Source: an uncultured Paracoccaceae bacterium
GTDB taxonomy: Bacteria; Pseudomonadota; Alphaproteobacteria; Rhodobacterales; Rhodobacteraceae
Length of the DNA: 64,000 nucleotides
Reading direction: 5' to 3'
Assembly (NCBI GenBank): GCA_951812615.1
Contig: CATOSU010000001.1
Span: 806,001-870,000, forward strand
Program-made: the position numbers and the translations under genes
In this document: piece after piece, positions 1 to 8,422 of the stretch
Layout of the letters: every line of letters begins with the position of its first letter
Numbering within the stretch: the stretch's first letter is position 1
Notes under the pieces: generated by a model
The model's database searches: none
What the model was told of the DNA's origin: nothing
Seen by the model: only the letters and a program-made list of their open reading frames with translations

Positions 1-2
1 TC

Positions 3-1265
3 ACCGCGTGGTACGTGCTGGCCGCGCTGCTGTCGCCGGCAGGCTATGTGGTTCAGGATGCCGTCGCTGACGCGATGTCGGTCGAAGCCGTGCCGGACGT
101 GGACATGGACGGCAACCCGCTGAGCGAAGAGGCCAAAAGGGCGGCCCACACCACGATGCAGACATTGGGACGGATCGCGCTGATCGGGGCGCTCAGCTCG
201 GTCGCGGTTCTGAACATCACCCTGTTCGCCGGCATCGAGACCCTGCCGGCGACCGAAAAAGGCGCGGTTTACGGGCAGGTCTATCTGACCGGGCTGGCCA
301 TTCCGCTGATCTCTATCTCGGGGGTCCTGCTGGCCGGGCTTCAGCGGCGCCGGCACGAACACGCGCTGATCGCGTCGGGCATGTCCGAAACAGAGGCCCG
401 GGCCCAGTTCGCCCCCGAGGGCGGCACGGTCGAGCCGAACTGGTGGTATTTCATCGGCGGCGCCGGGTTTGTCGCCGTGTCCCTGACGGTCGGGCTGGGC
501 GATGTGCCGTTCTCGCAAGAGATCATTTTCGCCGGGTCGATGACCATCGTGCTGCTGCTGATGCGGCAACTGGTCGCCGTGCTGCCGGCCGAAAAGGCGC
601 GCGCGCTGGTCGGGACGGCGATCATCATCTTCGTGTTCCGCGCCGTACCCCTGCCCGGCGCGGCCTCGACATGGTTCAATATCGACGTGCTGGGTTTCGA
701 TCAGCAATTCCTGTCGGTGCTCTACCTGATCACCGCGCTGCTCACCCTGTTCGGCATGCTGGTGCTGCGTCCGATGATGGCCAACAGAACCATCGTCGAT
801 ATCGTCGTGCTGCTGACCATTGCCCAGGCCATCCTGTCATTGCCCAATATCGGGCTCTATTACGGCGTTCACGAATGGACCTCCGCCCTGACCGGCGGCG
901 TGGTCGACGCCCGCTTCATCGCCATTCTCGACGCCGCCATCGAGAGCCCACTGGGACAGATCGCAATGATCCCCATGCTGGCCTGGATCGCCCGCAACGC
1001 GCCTGACAACCTGAAAGCCACCTTCTTTGCCGTCATGGCGTCCTTCACCAACCTTGCACTTTCGGCGGCATCGCTGGGCACGAAATACCTCAACCAGATC
1101 TTCGTCGCCACGCGCGAGGTTCGGGATGCAGACGGCGTTGTCACGGTTCCGGCCGATTATTCCCAACTCGGCTGGCTGCTGATCACGGCGGCGGTGATCG
1201 GACTGGTGCTGCCGCTGCTGACGGTGCTGATCGTTCAGTCCTCACCGCTTCGGACCGAGGACTGA
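3..1265 (+). CDS. BT1/MFS-like transporter, 5' end outside window
   Basis: The reading frame is open from the first bases, so the gene begins upstream of the window; 420 codons are present. The product is an integral membrane protein with about ten hydrophobic segments. An early QDAVADAM segment and a late LGTKYLNQIF segment resemble the folate/biopterin transporter (BT1) branch of the major facilitator superfamily. A hydrophilic loop lies around residues 115-145. The substrate cannot be read from the sequence. The gene is convergent with the oxidoreductase that follows, with about 55 bases between them. The family call is moderately sure; a generic MFS permease is the alternative. Confidence 0.6.
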   Translation, partial: TAWYVLAALLSPAGYVVQDAVADAMSVEAVPDVDMDGNPLSEEAKRAAHTTMQTLGRIALIGALSSVAVLNITLFAGIETLPATEKGAVYGQVYLTGLAIPLISISGVLLAGLQRRRHEHALIASGMSETEARAQFAPEGGTVEPNWWYFIGGAGFVAVSLTVGLGDVPFSQEIIFAGSMTIVLLLMRQLVAVLPAEKARALVGTAIIIFVFRAVPLPGAASTWFNIDVLGFDQQFLSVLYLITALLTLFGMLVLRPMMANRTIVDIVVLLTIAQAILSLPNIGLYYGVHEWTSALTGGVVDARFIAILDAAIESPLGQIAMIPMLAWIARNAPDNLKATFFAVMASFTNLALSAASLGTKYLNQIFVATREVRDADGVVTVPADYSQLGWLLITAAVIGLVLPLLTVLIVQSSPLRTED

Positions 1266-1319
1266 GCGAAGTCCCGGCGGCAGACCGCGCCGTCGACGAC
1301 CCGTTTAGTCCGGTGACGC

Positions 1320-2393
1320 TCATGCCCCGTCCGCAAACCGGTCCAGCCGATACGGTCCCAACTGGTTCTGCGGCCCCTGCCCCATCAGTTCCCGCACGGC
1401 CAGTTCCGCGACCACCGCCGCCAGCGTCACGCCGCTGTGCATGACCGAAACATAGAGCCCGTCCGGACCCGCGGGACCGATCACCGGCAGGCCGTCACCC
1501 GGCACCGGCCGCATGGTCAGCGCGGTCGACTGAAGTGTCAGCGCCGCCCCCGGCAGCAATGCCTCCAGCCGGTCGCGGGTGCGCTGTGCAAGGTCAGAAA
1601 GCGGCTCGGTAATCTCGGACGTATTGTCCTCCTGATGCTTGGCCGATGTCGGGGCGAGGATCCGCCCGTCGGGCAGCTGCCGCAGTTCCTGCCCCGGCGC
1701 GACCAGCACATGTGACAGAAGCGGCGGCTCGGGCCGGGTCACGACGGTCACACCCGGGCGCGGCAACAGGGGCAGATCAACGTCCAGCGGCGCCAGCAGT
1801 CCCGCGGCCCCGGTCCCGGCGGCCAGCACGACCTGATCCGCCGCCATCCGTCCCTGCGCTGTCTGCACGGCGATGATCCGGCCATTGCGCGTCTCTATCT
1901 GCTGGACCCGCACACCGGTGCAAACCGTGGCCCCGTGATCTGCCGCGACATCCAGAAGATTCTGCGCCACGGCTGCCGATTCTGCCGCGCCCTCGGCGGC
2001 CAGAAACAGCGCACGCGCGGGCGGGTTGGCGATGGCCGGCTCCAGTGCGGCAAACCGCGCCCGCCCCAGCACCTCGGCGGGATAGCCAAGACCGCTCAAC
2101 TCGGCCTGCAGGGCGTCGAACCCGTCGCCCTCTTCCTCCCACCACAGACAGCCCTTCCAACTGATCGGCAGCCCGCCGGTCTCCGCCGCCAGCCGGTGCC
2201 ACGCCGCTATACCGGTCTCCCTCAGGGCAAAGTGATCCCGGTTCAGAAAAAAGCTGGCATTGATCCAGCCGAAGGACGCCGCCGTGGCCCCGGCCCCGGC
2301 AGGCCCGGCATCCAGAACGGTCACCTTTGCGCGAGAGAGGCTGAGCCGGCACGCAATCGCCGCCCCGATGATGCCGCTGCCGATCACAATCAT
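1320..2393 (-). CDS. FAD-dependent oxidoreductase (DAO family)
   Basis: This is a 357-residue flavoprotein of the D-amino-acid oxidase/dehydrogenase superfamily. The start used is the ATG giving MIVIGSGIIGAAIACRL, which puts the Rossmann dinucleotide-binding motif GSGIIG at the very N-terminus, as usual in this family. Longer in-frame starts upstream would add a Cys/Arg-rich tail of non-family character. The next segment, VLDAGPAGAGATAASFGWINASF, shows the acidic end of beta-2 and the FAD pyrophosphate contact. The C-terminus has the conserved RPVPGDGLPVIGP stretch. It probably oxidises an amino acid or other amine; the substrate is unknown. It is divergent from the acetyltransferase gene, with 85 bases between them. 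Confidence 0.8.
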   Translation of the reverse strand: MIVIGSGIIGAAIACRLSLSRAKVTVLDAGPAGAGATAASFGWINASFFLNRDHFALRETGIAAWHRLAAETGGLPISWKGCLWWEEEGDGFDALQAELSGLGYPAEVLGRARFAALEPAIANPPARALFLAAEGAAESAAVAQNLLDVAADHGATVCTGVRVQQIETRNGRIIAVQTAQGRMAADQVVLAAGTGAAGLLAPLDVDLPLLPRPGVTVVTRPEPPLLSHVLVAPGQELRQLPDGRILAPTSAKHQEDNTSEITEPLSDLAQRTRDRLEALLPGAALTLQSTALTMRPVPGDGLPVIGPAGPDGLYVSVMHSGVTLAAVVAELAVRELMGQGPQNQLGPYRLDRFADGA

Positions 2394-2478
2394 CCCTGCC
2401 ACCACTCTGTTCCCTGCTTGACGCCAATACGATACACTTCCCCTTGCACAATCTGGACAAGATGCGCAATTTCTCGCT

Positions 2479-2994
2479 ATGGAAAAGCTGATCGTTCGCA
2501 CTGCAACCGGAGAGCGGGACCTGAGGTCCGTGCGAAACCTGTGCTGGGACTACCGGACGTACCTGCAGGCTCTGTCCGAAAAGGAGCGGCAGATTGTCGA
2601 AACCTTCTATCCCGACGAGACCGCCTATGGCGACCTGATGGCCCGGCTGACCGAGATCCACGCACCGCCAAAAGGGTCGATCCGGCTGGCCGAGCTGGAC
2701 GGTGCGCCGGTGGGCTGCGGCATGAGCTATGGGATCGCGCCCGGTGTGGCCGAGATCAAACGGGTTTTTGTGCGCAAAACCGCGCGCGGATACGGGGCCG
2801 GCCGGGCGCTCTGCGAAGCGCTGATTGCCGACATCCGCGCCACCGGGTATCACACCGTGATGCTCGACACGTCCAAATCACTGACCGCGGCGCGCAGGCT
2901 TTACGAAAGCCTTGGCTTTCACGAGCGCGGGCCGTTTTACGACCTGCCGCCGGCGGCGGAAGGCATCATCTGCTTTTACGAGAAAACGCTGTGA
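2479..2994 (+). CDS. GNAT-family N-acetyltransferase
   Basis: This 171-residue protein has the GNAT fold. The acetyl-CoA-binding motif A is visible as VFVRKTARGYGAGRALCEAL (about residues 96-115), following the beta-4 strand GVAEIKRVFV. A C-terminal RRLYESLGFHERG segment is motif B. The substrate is not predictable. The stop codon overlaps the GTG start of the cupin gene by four bases (GTGA), so the two are translationally coupled. The ATG start sits about 85 bases from the divergent oxidoreductase. Confidence 0.85.
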   Translation: MEKLIVRTATGERDLRSVRNLCWDYRTYLQALSEKERQIVETFYPDETAYGDLMARLTEIHAPPKGSIRLAELDGAPVGCGMSYGIAPGVAEIKRVFVRKTARGYGAGRALCEALIADIRATGYHTVMLDTSKSLTAARRLYESLGFHERGPFYDLPPAAEGIICFYEKTL

Positions 2995-3410
2995 CCGCGG
3001 ACGACATTATCGCGCACCTGAACCTGTCACCGCATCCCGAGGGCGGGCATTACCGGCAGACCTGGATCGCGGAAAACGAAGGCCGGCCGACCGGGACCTG
3101 CATCTATTTTCTGCTGAAATCCGGCGAACGCAGCCACTGGCACCGGGTCGACGCGACGGAAATCTGGTTGTGGCATTTCGGCGCGCCGCTGATCCTGTCG
3201 GTCAGCGCCACTGCCGATGGCCCGGCGCAGGACCGTCTGCTGACCCCGGCGCTTGCCGACGGGGTGCCGCAGCTGATCGTGCCGGCCGGCCACTGGCAAG
3301 CCGCGCGCAGCACCGGGGAGTACACCCTTGTCAGTTGCACGGTGTCGCCCGGTTTCCGGTTCGAAGGCTTCGAACTGGCCGCACCGGGCTTTGACATCCC
3401 GCGGGACTAA
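2991..3410 (+). CDS. DUF985 cupin-domain protein
   Basis: This 139-residue protein belongs to the DUF985 cupin family (YML079w-like). The hallmark N-terminal LSPHPEGGHYRQTW motif is followed by TCIYFLLKSGERSHWHRVDATEIW, which supplies the cupin metal or ligand residues. The C-terminal half contains VPAGHWQAA and SPGFRFEGFELA, as in the family. Biochemical function is unknown for most members. The start is a GTG that overlaps the acetyltransferase stop by four bases. The stop codon TAA forms the edge of the first hairpin of the repeat cluster at 3409. Confidence 0.85.
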   Translation: MTADDIIAHLNLSPHPEGGHYRQTWIAENEGRPTGTCIYFLLKSGERSHWHRVDATEIWLWHFGAPLILSVSATADGPAQDRLLTPALADGVPQLIVPAGHWQAARSTGEYTLVSCTVSPGFRFEGFELAAPGFDIPRD

Positions 3411-3472
3411 AAATCGTCAACGATTTTTCGGAAAGCCGTCAACGGCTTTCATGCAATTCGTCCACGAATTGC
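3409..3472. repeat. Three tandem perfect hairpins between convergent genes
   Basis: Three consecutive 8-bp perfect inverted repeats, each with a 4-base loop, fill the space between the cupin gene and pepA: arms at 3409-3416/3421-3428, 3431-3438/3443-3450 and 3453-3460/3465-3472. Loops are TCAA, TCAA and TCCA, and every stem closes with CG at the loop. The third unit is nearly the same as one at 11470-11489, which also lies between convergent genes. The position suggests bidirectional transcription termination. The shared unit suggests a dispersed repeat family. Confidence 0.75.
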
Positions 3473-3473
3473 C

Positions 3474-4949
3474 CTATGCCTCGAACCGGTCCGCCACCAG
3501 CCGGTTCAGCGCCGCCACGCCCCAGCCGGTTGCGCCTTTGGGGGCGAAATCCGTGTCCGACTTGACCGAAGCGACGCCGGCAATATCGAGATGGATCCAC
3601 GGCACATCATCCCTGACGAAACGCTGCAGGAACTGCGCCGCGGTGATCGATCCCGCCGGTCGGCCACCTACGTTCTTCATGTCGGCGATCCGCGATTTCA
3701 GCAGGTCATCATAGGCCTTGCCCAGCGGCAGGCGCCAGGCCCCCTCGCCCTCGGCGTCAGCCGCGCGCAGGAAGGCGTCGCAGAAATCGTCATTGTTGGA
3801 AAACGCCCCGGCGCGCTCATGCCCCAGCGCGATGATCATTGCCCCCGTCAGCGTGGCCAGATCCACCATGCCTGCCGGGTTGAACCGGTCCTGCGCGTAC
3901 CACATCACGTCACACAGCACGAGCCGGCCCTCGGCATCGGTGTTGATGATCTCCACTGTATCGCCCTTCATCGAGGCCACCACGTCGCCGGGGCGCGTGG
4001 CATTGCCCGACGGCATGTTTTCAACCAGCCCGACCAGCCCGACCACATTCGCCTTGGCCTTGCGCAATGCAACGGCGCGCATCACGCCGGCCACCACGCC
4101 GGCGCCGCCCATGTCCATGGTCATGTCTTCCATGCCGCCCGCGGGCTTGAGGGATATGCCGCCGGTATCGAACACCACGCCCTTGCCGACGATCGCCAGC
4201 GGCGCGGCGCCGTCCTCGCCGCCGTTCCATTCCATCACCACCACCTTGGACGGGCTGTCGGACCCCTGCCCGACGCAGAGCAGCGTGCGCATGCCAAGCT
4301 CGGCCAGCCGGTCTTCGTCCAGCACCTCGACCTTGAGGCCAAGCGCCGACATTTCGTCAAGCCGCTGGGCGAATTCCGTCGTCGTCAGAACATTGGCCGG
4401 TTCGTTGACCAGATCCCGGGTCATGCAGGTGCCCTCGGCCACCGCCAGAAGCGGGGCGGCGGAGGCTTCGATCCGCTCATGCCGGTTATGCGACAGGACC
4501 GCCGGTTCGATCTCGGCGCCGGCGTCTTCCCCGGTCTTGTGTGCATCGAAGCTGTAATTGCGCAACGCGATGCCCATGGCCAGTTCCTGCGCGCGGGAAT
4601 AGCTGCCGGCCGCGACCAGCAGCGGCCCGGTGCCCTTCAGTTTGCCCAGTGCAGATCCGGCGCGGCGGGTTTCCAGCGCCGAAGACCCTTTCTCGAGAAT
4701 CAGCACATCCAGCGCCTCGGCCGCCATACCGCCGGGCCAGGCCAGCGTGATCACCTGCCCGGATTTTGCCTTGACGAACCGGTCGCTTTCCAAGAGCCGC
4801 GCAACCGCGCCGCGGGTCAGCTTGTTTGCGCGCCGGGCCGGGGGATTCATTTCCCCCTCCGGGGTCACCAGAATTGCCACCCGGCCCTTGGCCGTTGCCA
4901 TGGCATCCAGATCAGTGGCCTGAAATTCGATTGGGGTCAGCTGTGTCAT
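3474..4949 (-). CDS. pepA: Leucyl aminopeptidase (M17 family)
   Basis: This 491-residue cytosolic metallo-aminopeptidase has normal family length. The C-terminal catalytic domain shows the metal-binding signatures VGKGVVFDTGGISLKP (Lys and Asp ligands) and NTDAEGRLVLCD, the M17 hallmark. The variable N-terminal domain covers roughly residues 1-165. It removes N-terminal residues from peptides. The frame is open far upstream, but the start chosen (MTQLTPIEFQ) agrees with family length. It is divergent from lptG across about 235 bases, the usual place for pepA in Rhodobacterales, where lptF normally comes next. Confidence 0.95.
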   Translation of the reverse strand: MTQLTPIEFQATDLDAMATAKGRVAILVTPEGEMNPPARRANKLTRGAVARLLESDRFVKAKSGQVITLAWPGGMAAEALDVLILEKGSSALETRRAGSALGKLKGTGPLLVAAGSYSRAQELAMGIALRNYSFDAHKTGEDAGAEIEPAVLSHNRHERIEASAAPLLAVAEGTCMTRDLVNEPANVLTTTEFAQRLDEMSALGLKVEVLDEDRLAELGMRTLLCVGQGSDSPSKVVVMEWNGGEDGAAPLAIVGKGVVFDTGGISLKPAGGMEDMTMDMGGAGVVAGVMRAVALRKAKANVVGLVGLVENMPSGNATRPGDVVASMKGDTVEIINTDAEGRLVLCDVMWYAQDRFNPAGMVDLATLTGAMIIALGHERAGAFSNNDDFCDAFLRAADAEGEGAWRLPLGKAYDDLLKSRIADMKNVGGRPAGSITAAQFLQRFVRDDVPWIHLDIAGVASVKSDTDFAPKGATGWGVAALNRLVADRFEA

Positions 4950-5183
4950 CCCGGGCTCCGTTCCACTTTGGTCCGCAACAGGTAGCCCGCACTTCCGGAC
5001 TTGGCCAGAGCCAAGACGGAGATTGGAGTTTTCCCGCCGTGCGGTTTGCAGTACTGTCCCGGAAAAATTCGAACGGGCAGCCTCCGGGGGGACAATGTTG
5101 CCGCATCTGGGCCGACATCCGCTGTCGCCTCTCCGGCCGTTCTGCGGCCGGAACCGGTTCCGCGTACTGACGGGGCCGGCATC

Positions 5184-6281
5184 ATGATGCTGGACTATTA
5201 CTTTGCCCGCCGCTTCATCCTGAGCTTTGCCATGATCACGGCGATCTTTCTGTCGCTGATGATGCTGATCGACCTGCTGGAACAGCTGCGGAAGTTTCAG
5301 GGCACCGAGGTATCCACCGGTCAGCTCATGCGGCTGGTGCTGCTGAACGTGCCCGGCGCAATCAGCCAGATCCTGCCGCTGATCATGATTCTCAGCTCGG
5401 TCGTGCTGTTTGTCGGACTGGCCCGGTCGTCCGAGCTTGTGGTCACGCGGGCCGCAGGACGGTCGGGGATCCGGTCGCTTGCAGCACCGGTCATGGTGAC
5501 CGTCGTGATCGGCATTCTTGCGGTCTCGACGCTGAACCCGATCGTTGCGGCCAGCTCGAACCGGTATCAGCAACTGGCCGACACCTATCGCAGCGGACAG
5601 CCCGCCGCGCTGTCGATCAGCCGCGAAGGCCTGTGGCTGCGTCAGGGCGGCGAACGCGGCCAGTCGGTCATTCACGCGCTGGGGTACGACCCCGAATCCG
5701 CCACGCTTTTCGACGTCACCATCCTCAGTTACGCGCCCGACGGCGGACCGGTCCGCCGGATCAACGCGGAAACCGCACAGCTGGCAGACGGGGCGTGGCG
5801 GCTGAAACAGGTAAAATTGTGGCCGCTGGAGGCGGGTGTGAACCCCGAAAGCACCGCGAGCTTCCATAAATCGCTGAGTGTCGAAACCACGCTGACCCGC
5901 GAACGGATCCGCGATTCGCTGGGCCGGCCTTCGGGCATTTCCATCTATGACATGGTCGGGACCATCCGGCAGCTGTCGGCGGCCGGATTTGCCACCAAGC
6001 AATACGAGGTCTGGTACCAGTCCGAGCTGGCCCGGCCGGTGTTTCTGGTGGCTATGGTGCTGATCGGCGCGGCCTTCACGATGCGCCATGCCCGGCTGGG
6101 CGGCACGGGCGTGGCTGTGCTGGTATCCGTACTGCTGGGATTTGCGCTGTATTTCATCTGCAACTTCGCGCGCGTGCTGGGCGAAAACGGCCAGCTGCCC
6201 GTGGAACTGGCGGCCTGGGCCCCACCGGCGGCGTCGATATTGCTGGCCATGGGTCTGCTGCTGCATTCCGAGGACGGATGA
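5184..6281 (+). CDS. lptG: LPS export ABC transporter permease LptG
   Basis: This 365-residue inner-membrane protein of the LptF/LptG (YjgP/YjgQ) family helps extract lipopolysaccharide from the inner membrane. The N-terminal MLDYYFARRFILSF and following IDLLEQLR are LptG-like. The ARSSELVVTRAAGRSG segment is the cytoplasmic coupling region that contacts LptB. A periplasmic beta-jellyroll region lies between TM3 and TM4 (about residues 125-270), followed by three C-terminal transmembrane helices. Two adjacent ATGs (5184 and 5187) could start it. It overlaps lptD by four bases. The lptF gene expected directly upstream is absent here. Confidence 0.88.
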   Translation: MMLDYYFARRFILSFAMITAIFLSLMMLIDLLEQLRKFQGTEVSTGQLMRLVLLNVPGAISQILPLIMILSSVVLFVGLARSSELVVTRAAGRSGIRSLAAPVMVTVVIGILAVSTLNPIVAASSNRYQQLADTYRSGQPAALSISREGLWLRQGGERGQSVIHALGYDPESATLFDVTILSYAPDGGPVRRINAETAQLADGAWRLKQVKLWPLEAGVNPESTASFHKSLSVETTLTRERIRDSLGRPSGISIYDMVGTIRQLSAAGFATKQYEVWYQSELARPVFLVAMVLIGAAFTMRHARLGGTGVAVLVSVLLGFALYFICNFARVLGENGQLPVELAAWAPPAASILLAMGLLLHSEDG

Positions 6282-8422
6282 TGGGCGTGCGGGGGCTGCT
6301 ATCCGTGGTGATAATCCTGTGCCTGCTGACCCCGGCCGGCCTGCTGGCGCAGACCCCCGAACCTGGCGAAGAGATCGATCCGCCCGCGCTGCTCGTTGCC
6401 GACAAGGTCTATGTCACAGCGGACCAGAAGCTGATCGCCGAAGGCAATGTCGAGGCGTTTCAGGGCGACATCCGGCTGCGCGCCACCCGGATCGAGTTTG
6501 ACCGTGCCACCGGCGTTCTGAACATCCAGGGACCGATCCGGATCGACCAGGGCGGGATTGCGACCGTTCTGGCCGACTCGGCCCAGCTGGACCGGGGGCT
6601 GCAAAACGGGCTGTTATCCGGTGCGCGGCTGGTTTTGGACGAACAGCTGCAACTGGCCGCCGTACAGATGACCCGGGTCAGCGGGCGATACACACAGCTG
6701 GACAAAACCGCTGTCACCTCCTGCCGCATCTGCGACGGCGAAGGCGCCCCGCTGTGGCAGATCCGGGCGCGCCGCATCATCCACGATCAGCTTGAAAGAC
6801 AGCTCTACTTCGAGGACGCCCATTTCCGCGTAATGGGCGTACCGGTCTTCTATTTCCCGCGCCTGCGGCTTCCGGATCCGACACTGGACCGGGCGACCGG
6901 GTTCCTGATCCCCTCGGTGCGAACGACATCACAACTGGGCACCGGGATAAAAGTGCCTTATTTCATAAAGATGGGCGATCATGCGGATCTGACGCTTGAA
7001 CCCTATGTCTCGCCCAATACCCGGACGCTGAATTTCCGCTACCGGCACGCCTTCCGGCGCGGCCGGATGGAGTTCGAAGGTGGCTACACCAATGACGACC
7101 TGATCCCGAACGACACCCGCGGGTACCTGTTCGGCGAAGGCGTCTTCACCTTTGCCCGGGAATTCAAGCTGAGCTTCGATATCGAAGCCACCAGCGACAA
7201 CGCCTATCTCGTGGATTATGGCCTGCCGGATATCGACCGGCTGGAAAGCGAGATCGCGCTCAGCCGGACCCGCCGCGACAGTTTCTTCCATTCCGGGTTC
7301 ATCCACTACAACTCGCTCCGGGACGGCGAGGATGAAAGCACGCTGCCAACCTTCGTGGCCGACGTCGCCTTTGAACACCGGCTGCACCCGGCCGGGATCG
7401 GCGGCGAAGTGCGGCTGGCACTCGACGCGCACGGGCATTACCGGACGTCCAACCTCGACGTGCTGGGCCGCGACATCAACCGGGCGACAGCGGATGTCCG
7501 CTGGCTGCGCAGCTGGATATTTGCAGGCGGCCTGCGGGCCGACGGCCAGATCGGGCTGGCCGCGGATATCTTCGATGTCAATCAGGACAGCAATTATCCC
7601 GACAGGGCGCAGGTGGCGACCCCGATGGCCGCGATGGCTCTGCGATACCCGATGACGCGCCGGGAAGCCTCGGGCGCAGTGCATTACCTGGAACCGATCG
7701 TGCAGGTCGCGTGGACCAATGTCATCGGCGATCCGGTGCCCAATGACGAAAGCGGATTTGTCGAGTTCGACGAAGGCAACCTGCTGGCCCTGTCCCGGTT
7801 CCCGGCGCCGGACCGGCGCGAAGACGGGCTGGTGATGGCCTACGGGCTGAACTGGTCGCGGCACGCATCCACAGGCTGGCAGGCCTCGGCGGCCATCGGT
7901 CAGGTCGTGCGGCAGGACATCAATCTGGATTTCACCGATACATCGGGCCTGTCGGGCCGGGCGTCGGATTATCTGCTGGCCGGTCAGATCCGGCTGGAAA
8001 ACGGGCTGGCCGTGACCGCCCGGACCCTGTTCGACACCAGCGTCAGCTTTTCCAAGACCGAACTCCGCGGCGACTGGATCGGCGACCGCAGCGCGCTGGC
8101 GGCAACCTATCTGTGGCTTCAGGCCGACTCGGCAGAGAGCCGGCCTGAAGAAGTCAGCGAGTTCTGGATCGACGGCAGGTACGACATCTCCCCGAACTGG
8201 CGGGCCAGTGCCAATTGGCGCTATGACATCGAGGATACACGGTCCACCGAGGCGAGCCTCGGTTTGCAATACCGGAACGAATGCGTCGAGGTCGACGTGA
8301 CGGTCGGCCGCCGCTATACTTCGTCAACGAGTGTTGAGCCCACGACCGATTTCGGGTTTACCATCGCGCTCAGGGGCTTTTCGGTCTCGGGCTCAGAAAA
8401 ATACAGGCGGTCATGCAGTTGA
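6278..8422 (+). CDS. lptD: LPS-assembly outer-membrane protein LptD
   Basis: This 714-residue protein inserts lipopolysaccharide into the outer leaflet of the outer membrane. It has a signal peptide (about residues 1-25, ending GLLAQ). A periplasmic OstA/LptA-like domain follows (about 35-150: VTADQKLIAEGNVEAFQGDIRLRA), and then a long beta-barrel with alternating aromatic strands. Single cysteines (TSCRICDG and NECVEV near the C-terminus) may form the disulfides known in the family. The start overlaps the lptG stop by four bases and the end overlaps surA by ten, so this is a tightly coupled operon. Confidence 0.92.
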   Translation: MMGVRGLLSVVIILCLLTPAGLLAQTPEPGEEIDPPALLVADKVYVTADQKLIAEGNVEAFQGDIRLRATRIEFDRATGVLNIQGPIRIDQGGIATVLADSAQLDRGLQNGLLSGARLVLDEQLQLAAVQMTRVSGRYTQLDKTAVTSCRICDGEGAPLWQIRARRIIHDQLERQLYFEDAHFRVMGVPVFYFPRLRLPDPTLDRATGFLIPSVRTTSQLGTGIKVPYFIKMGDHADLTLEPYVSPNTRTLNFRYRHAFRRGRMEFEGGYTNDDLIPNDTRGYLFGEGVFTFAREFKLSFDIEATSDNAYLVDYGLPDIDRLESEIALSRTRRDSFFHSGFIHYNSLRDGEDESTLPTFVADVAFEHRLHPAGIGGEVRLALDAHGHYRTSNLDVLGRDINRATADVRWLRSWIFAGGLRADGQIGLAADIFDVNQDSNYPDRAQVATPMAAMALRYPMTRREASGAVHYLEPIVQVAWTNVIGDPVPNDESGFVEFDEGNLLALSRFPAPDRREDGLVMAYGLNWSRHASTGWQASAAIGQVVRQDINLDFTDTSGLSGRASDYLLAGQIRLENGLAVTARTLFDTSVSFSKTELRGDWIGDRSALAATYLWLQADSAESRPEEVSEFWIDGRYDISPNWRASANWRYDIEDTRSTEASLGLQYRNECVEVDVTVGRRYTSSTSVEPTTDFGFTIALRGFSVSGSEKYRRSCS

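Noticed and set aside
1935-2990. Long plus-strand frame upstream of and in frame with the cupin gene
   Set aside because: Only the last 139 codons show the DUF985 family; the rest is antisense to the oxidoreductase or overlaps the acetyltransferase in another frame. The GTG at 2991 is the likely start.
5001-5183. N-terminal extension of LptG by 61 codons
   Set aside because: The extension is not membrane-like and would precede the first TM helix; LptG proteins start near MLDYYFARRF.
4950-6266. Upstream extension of the pepA frame to 930 codons
   Set aside because: The extension is antisense to lptG; PepA length and the N-terminus MTQLTPIEF place the start at 4949.
6929-8269. A 446-codon minus-strand frame opposite lptD
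   Set aside because: No domain or membrane pattern; it is a high-GC shadow of lptD, which has clear family features.
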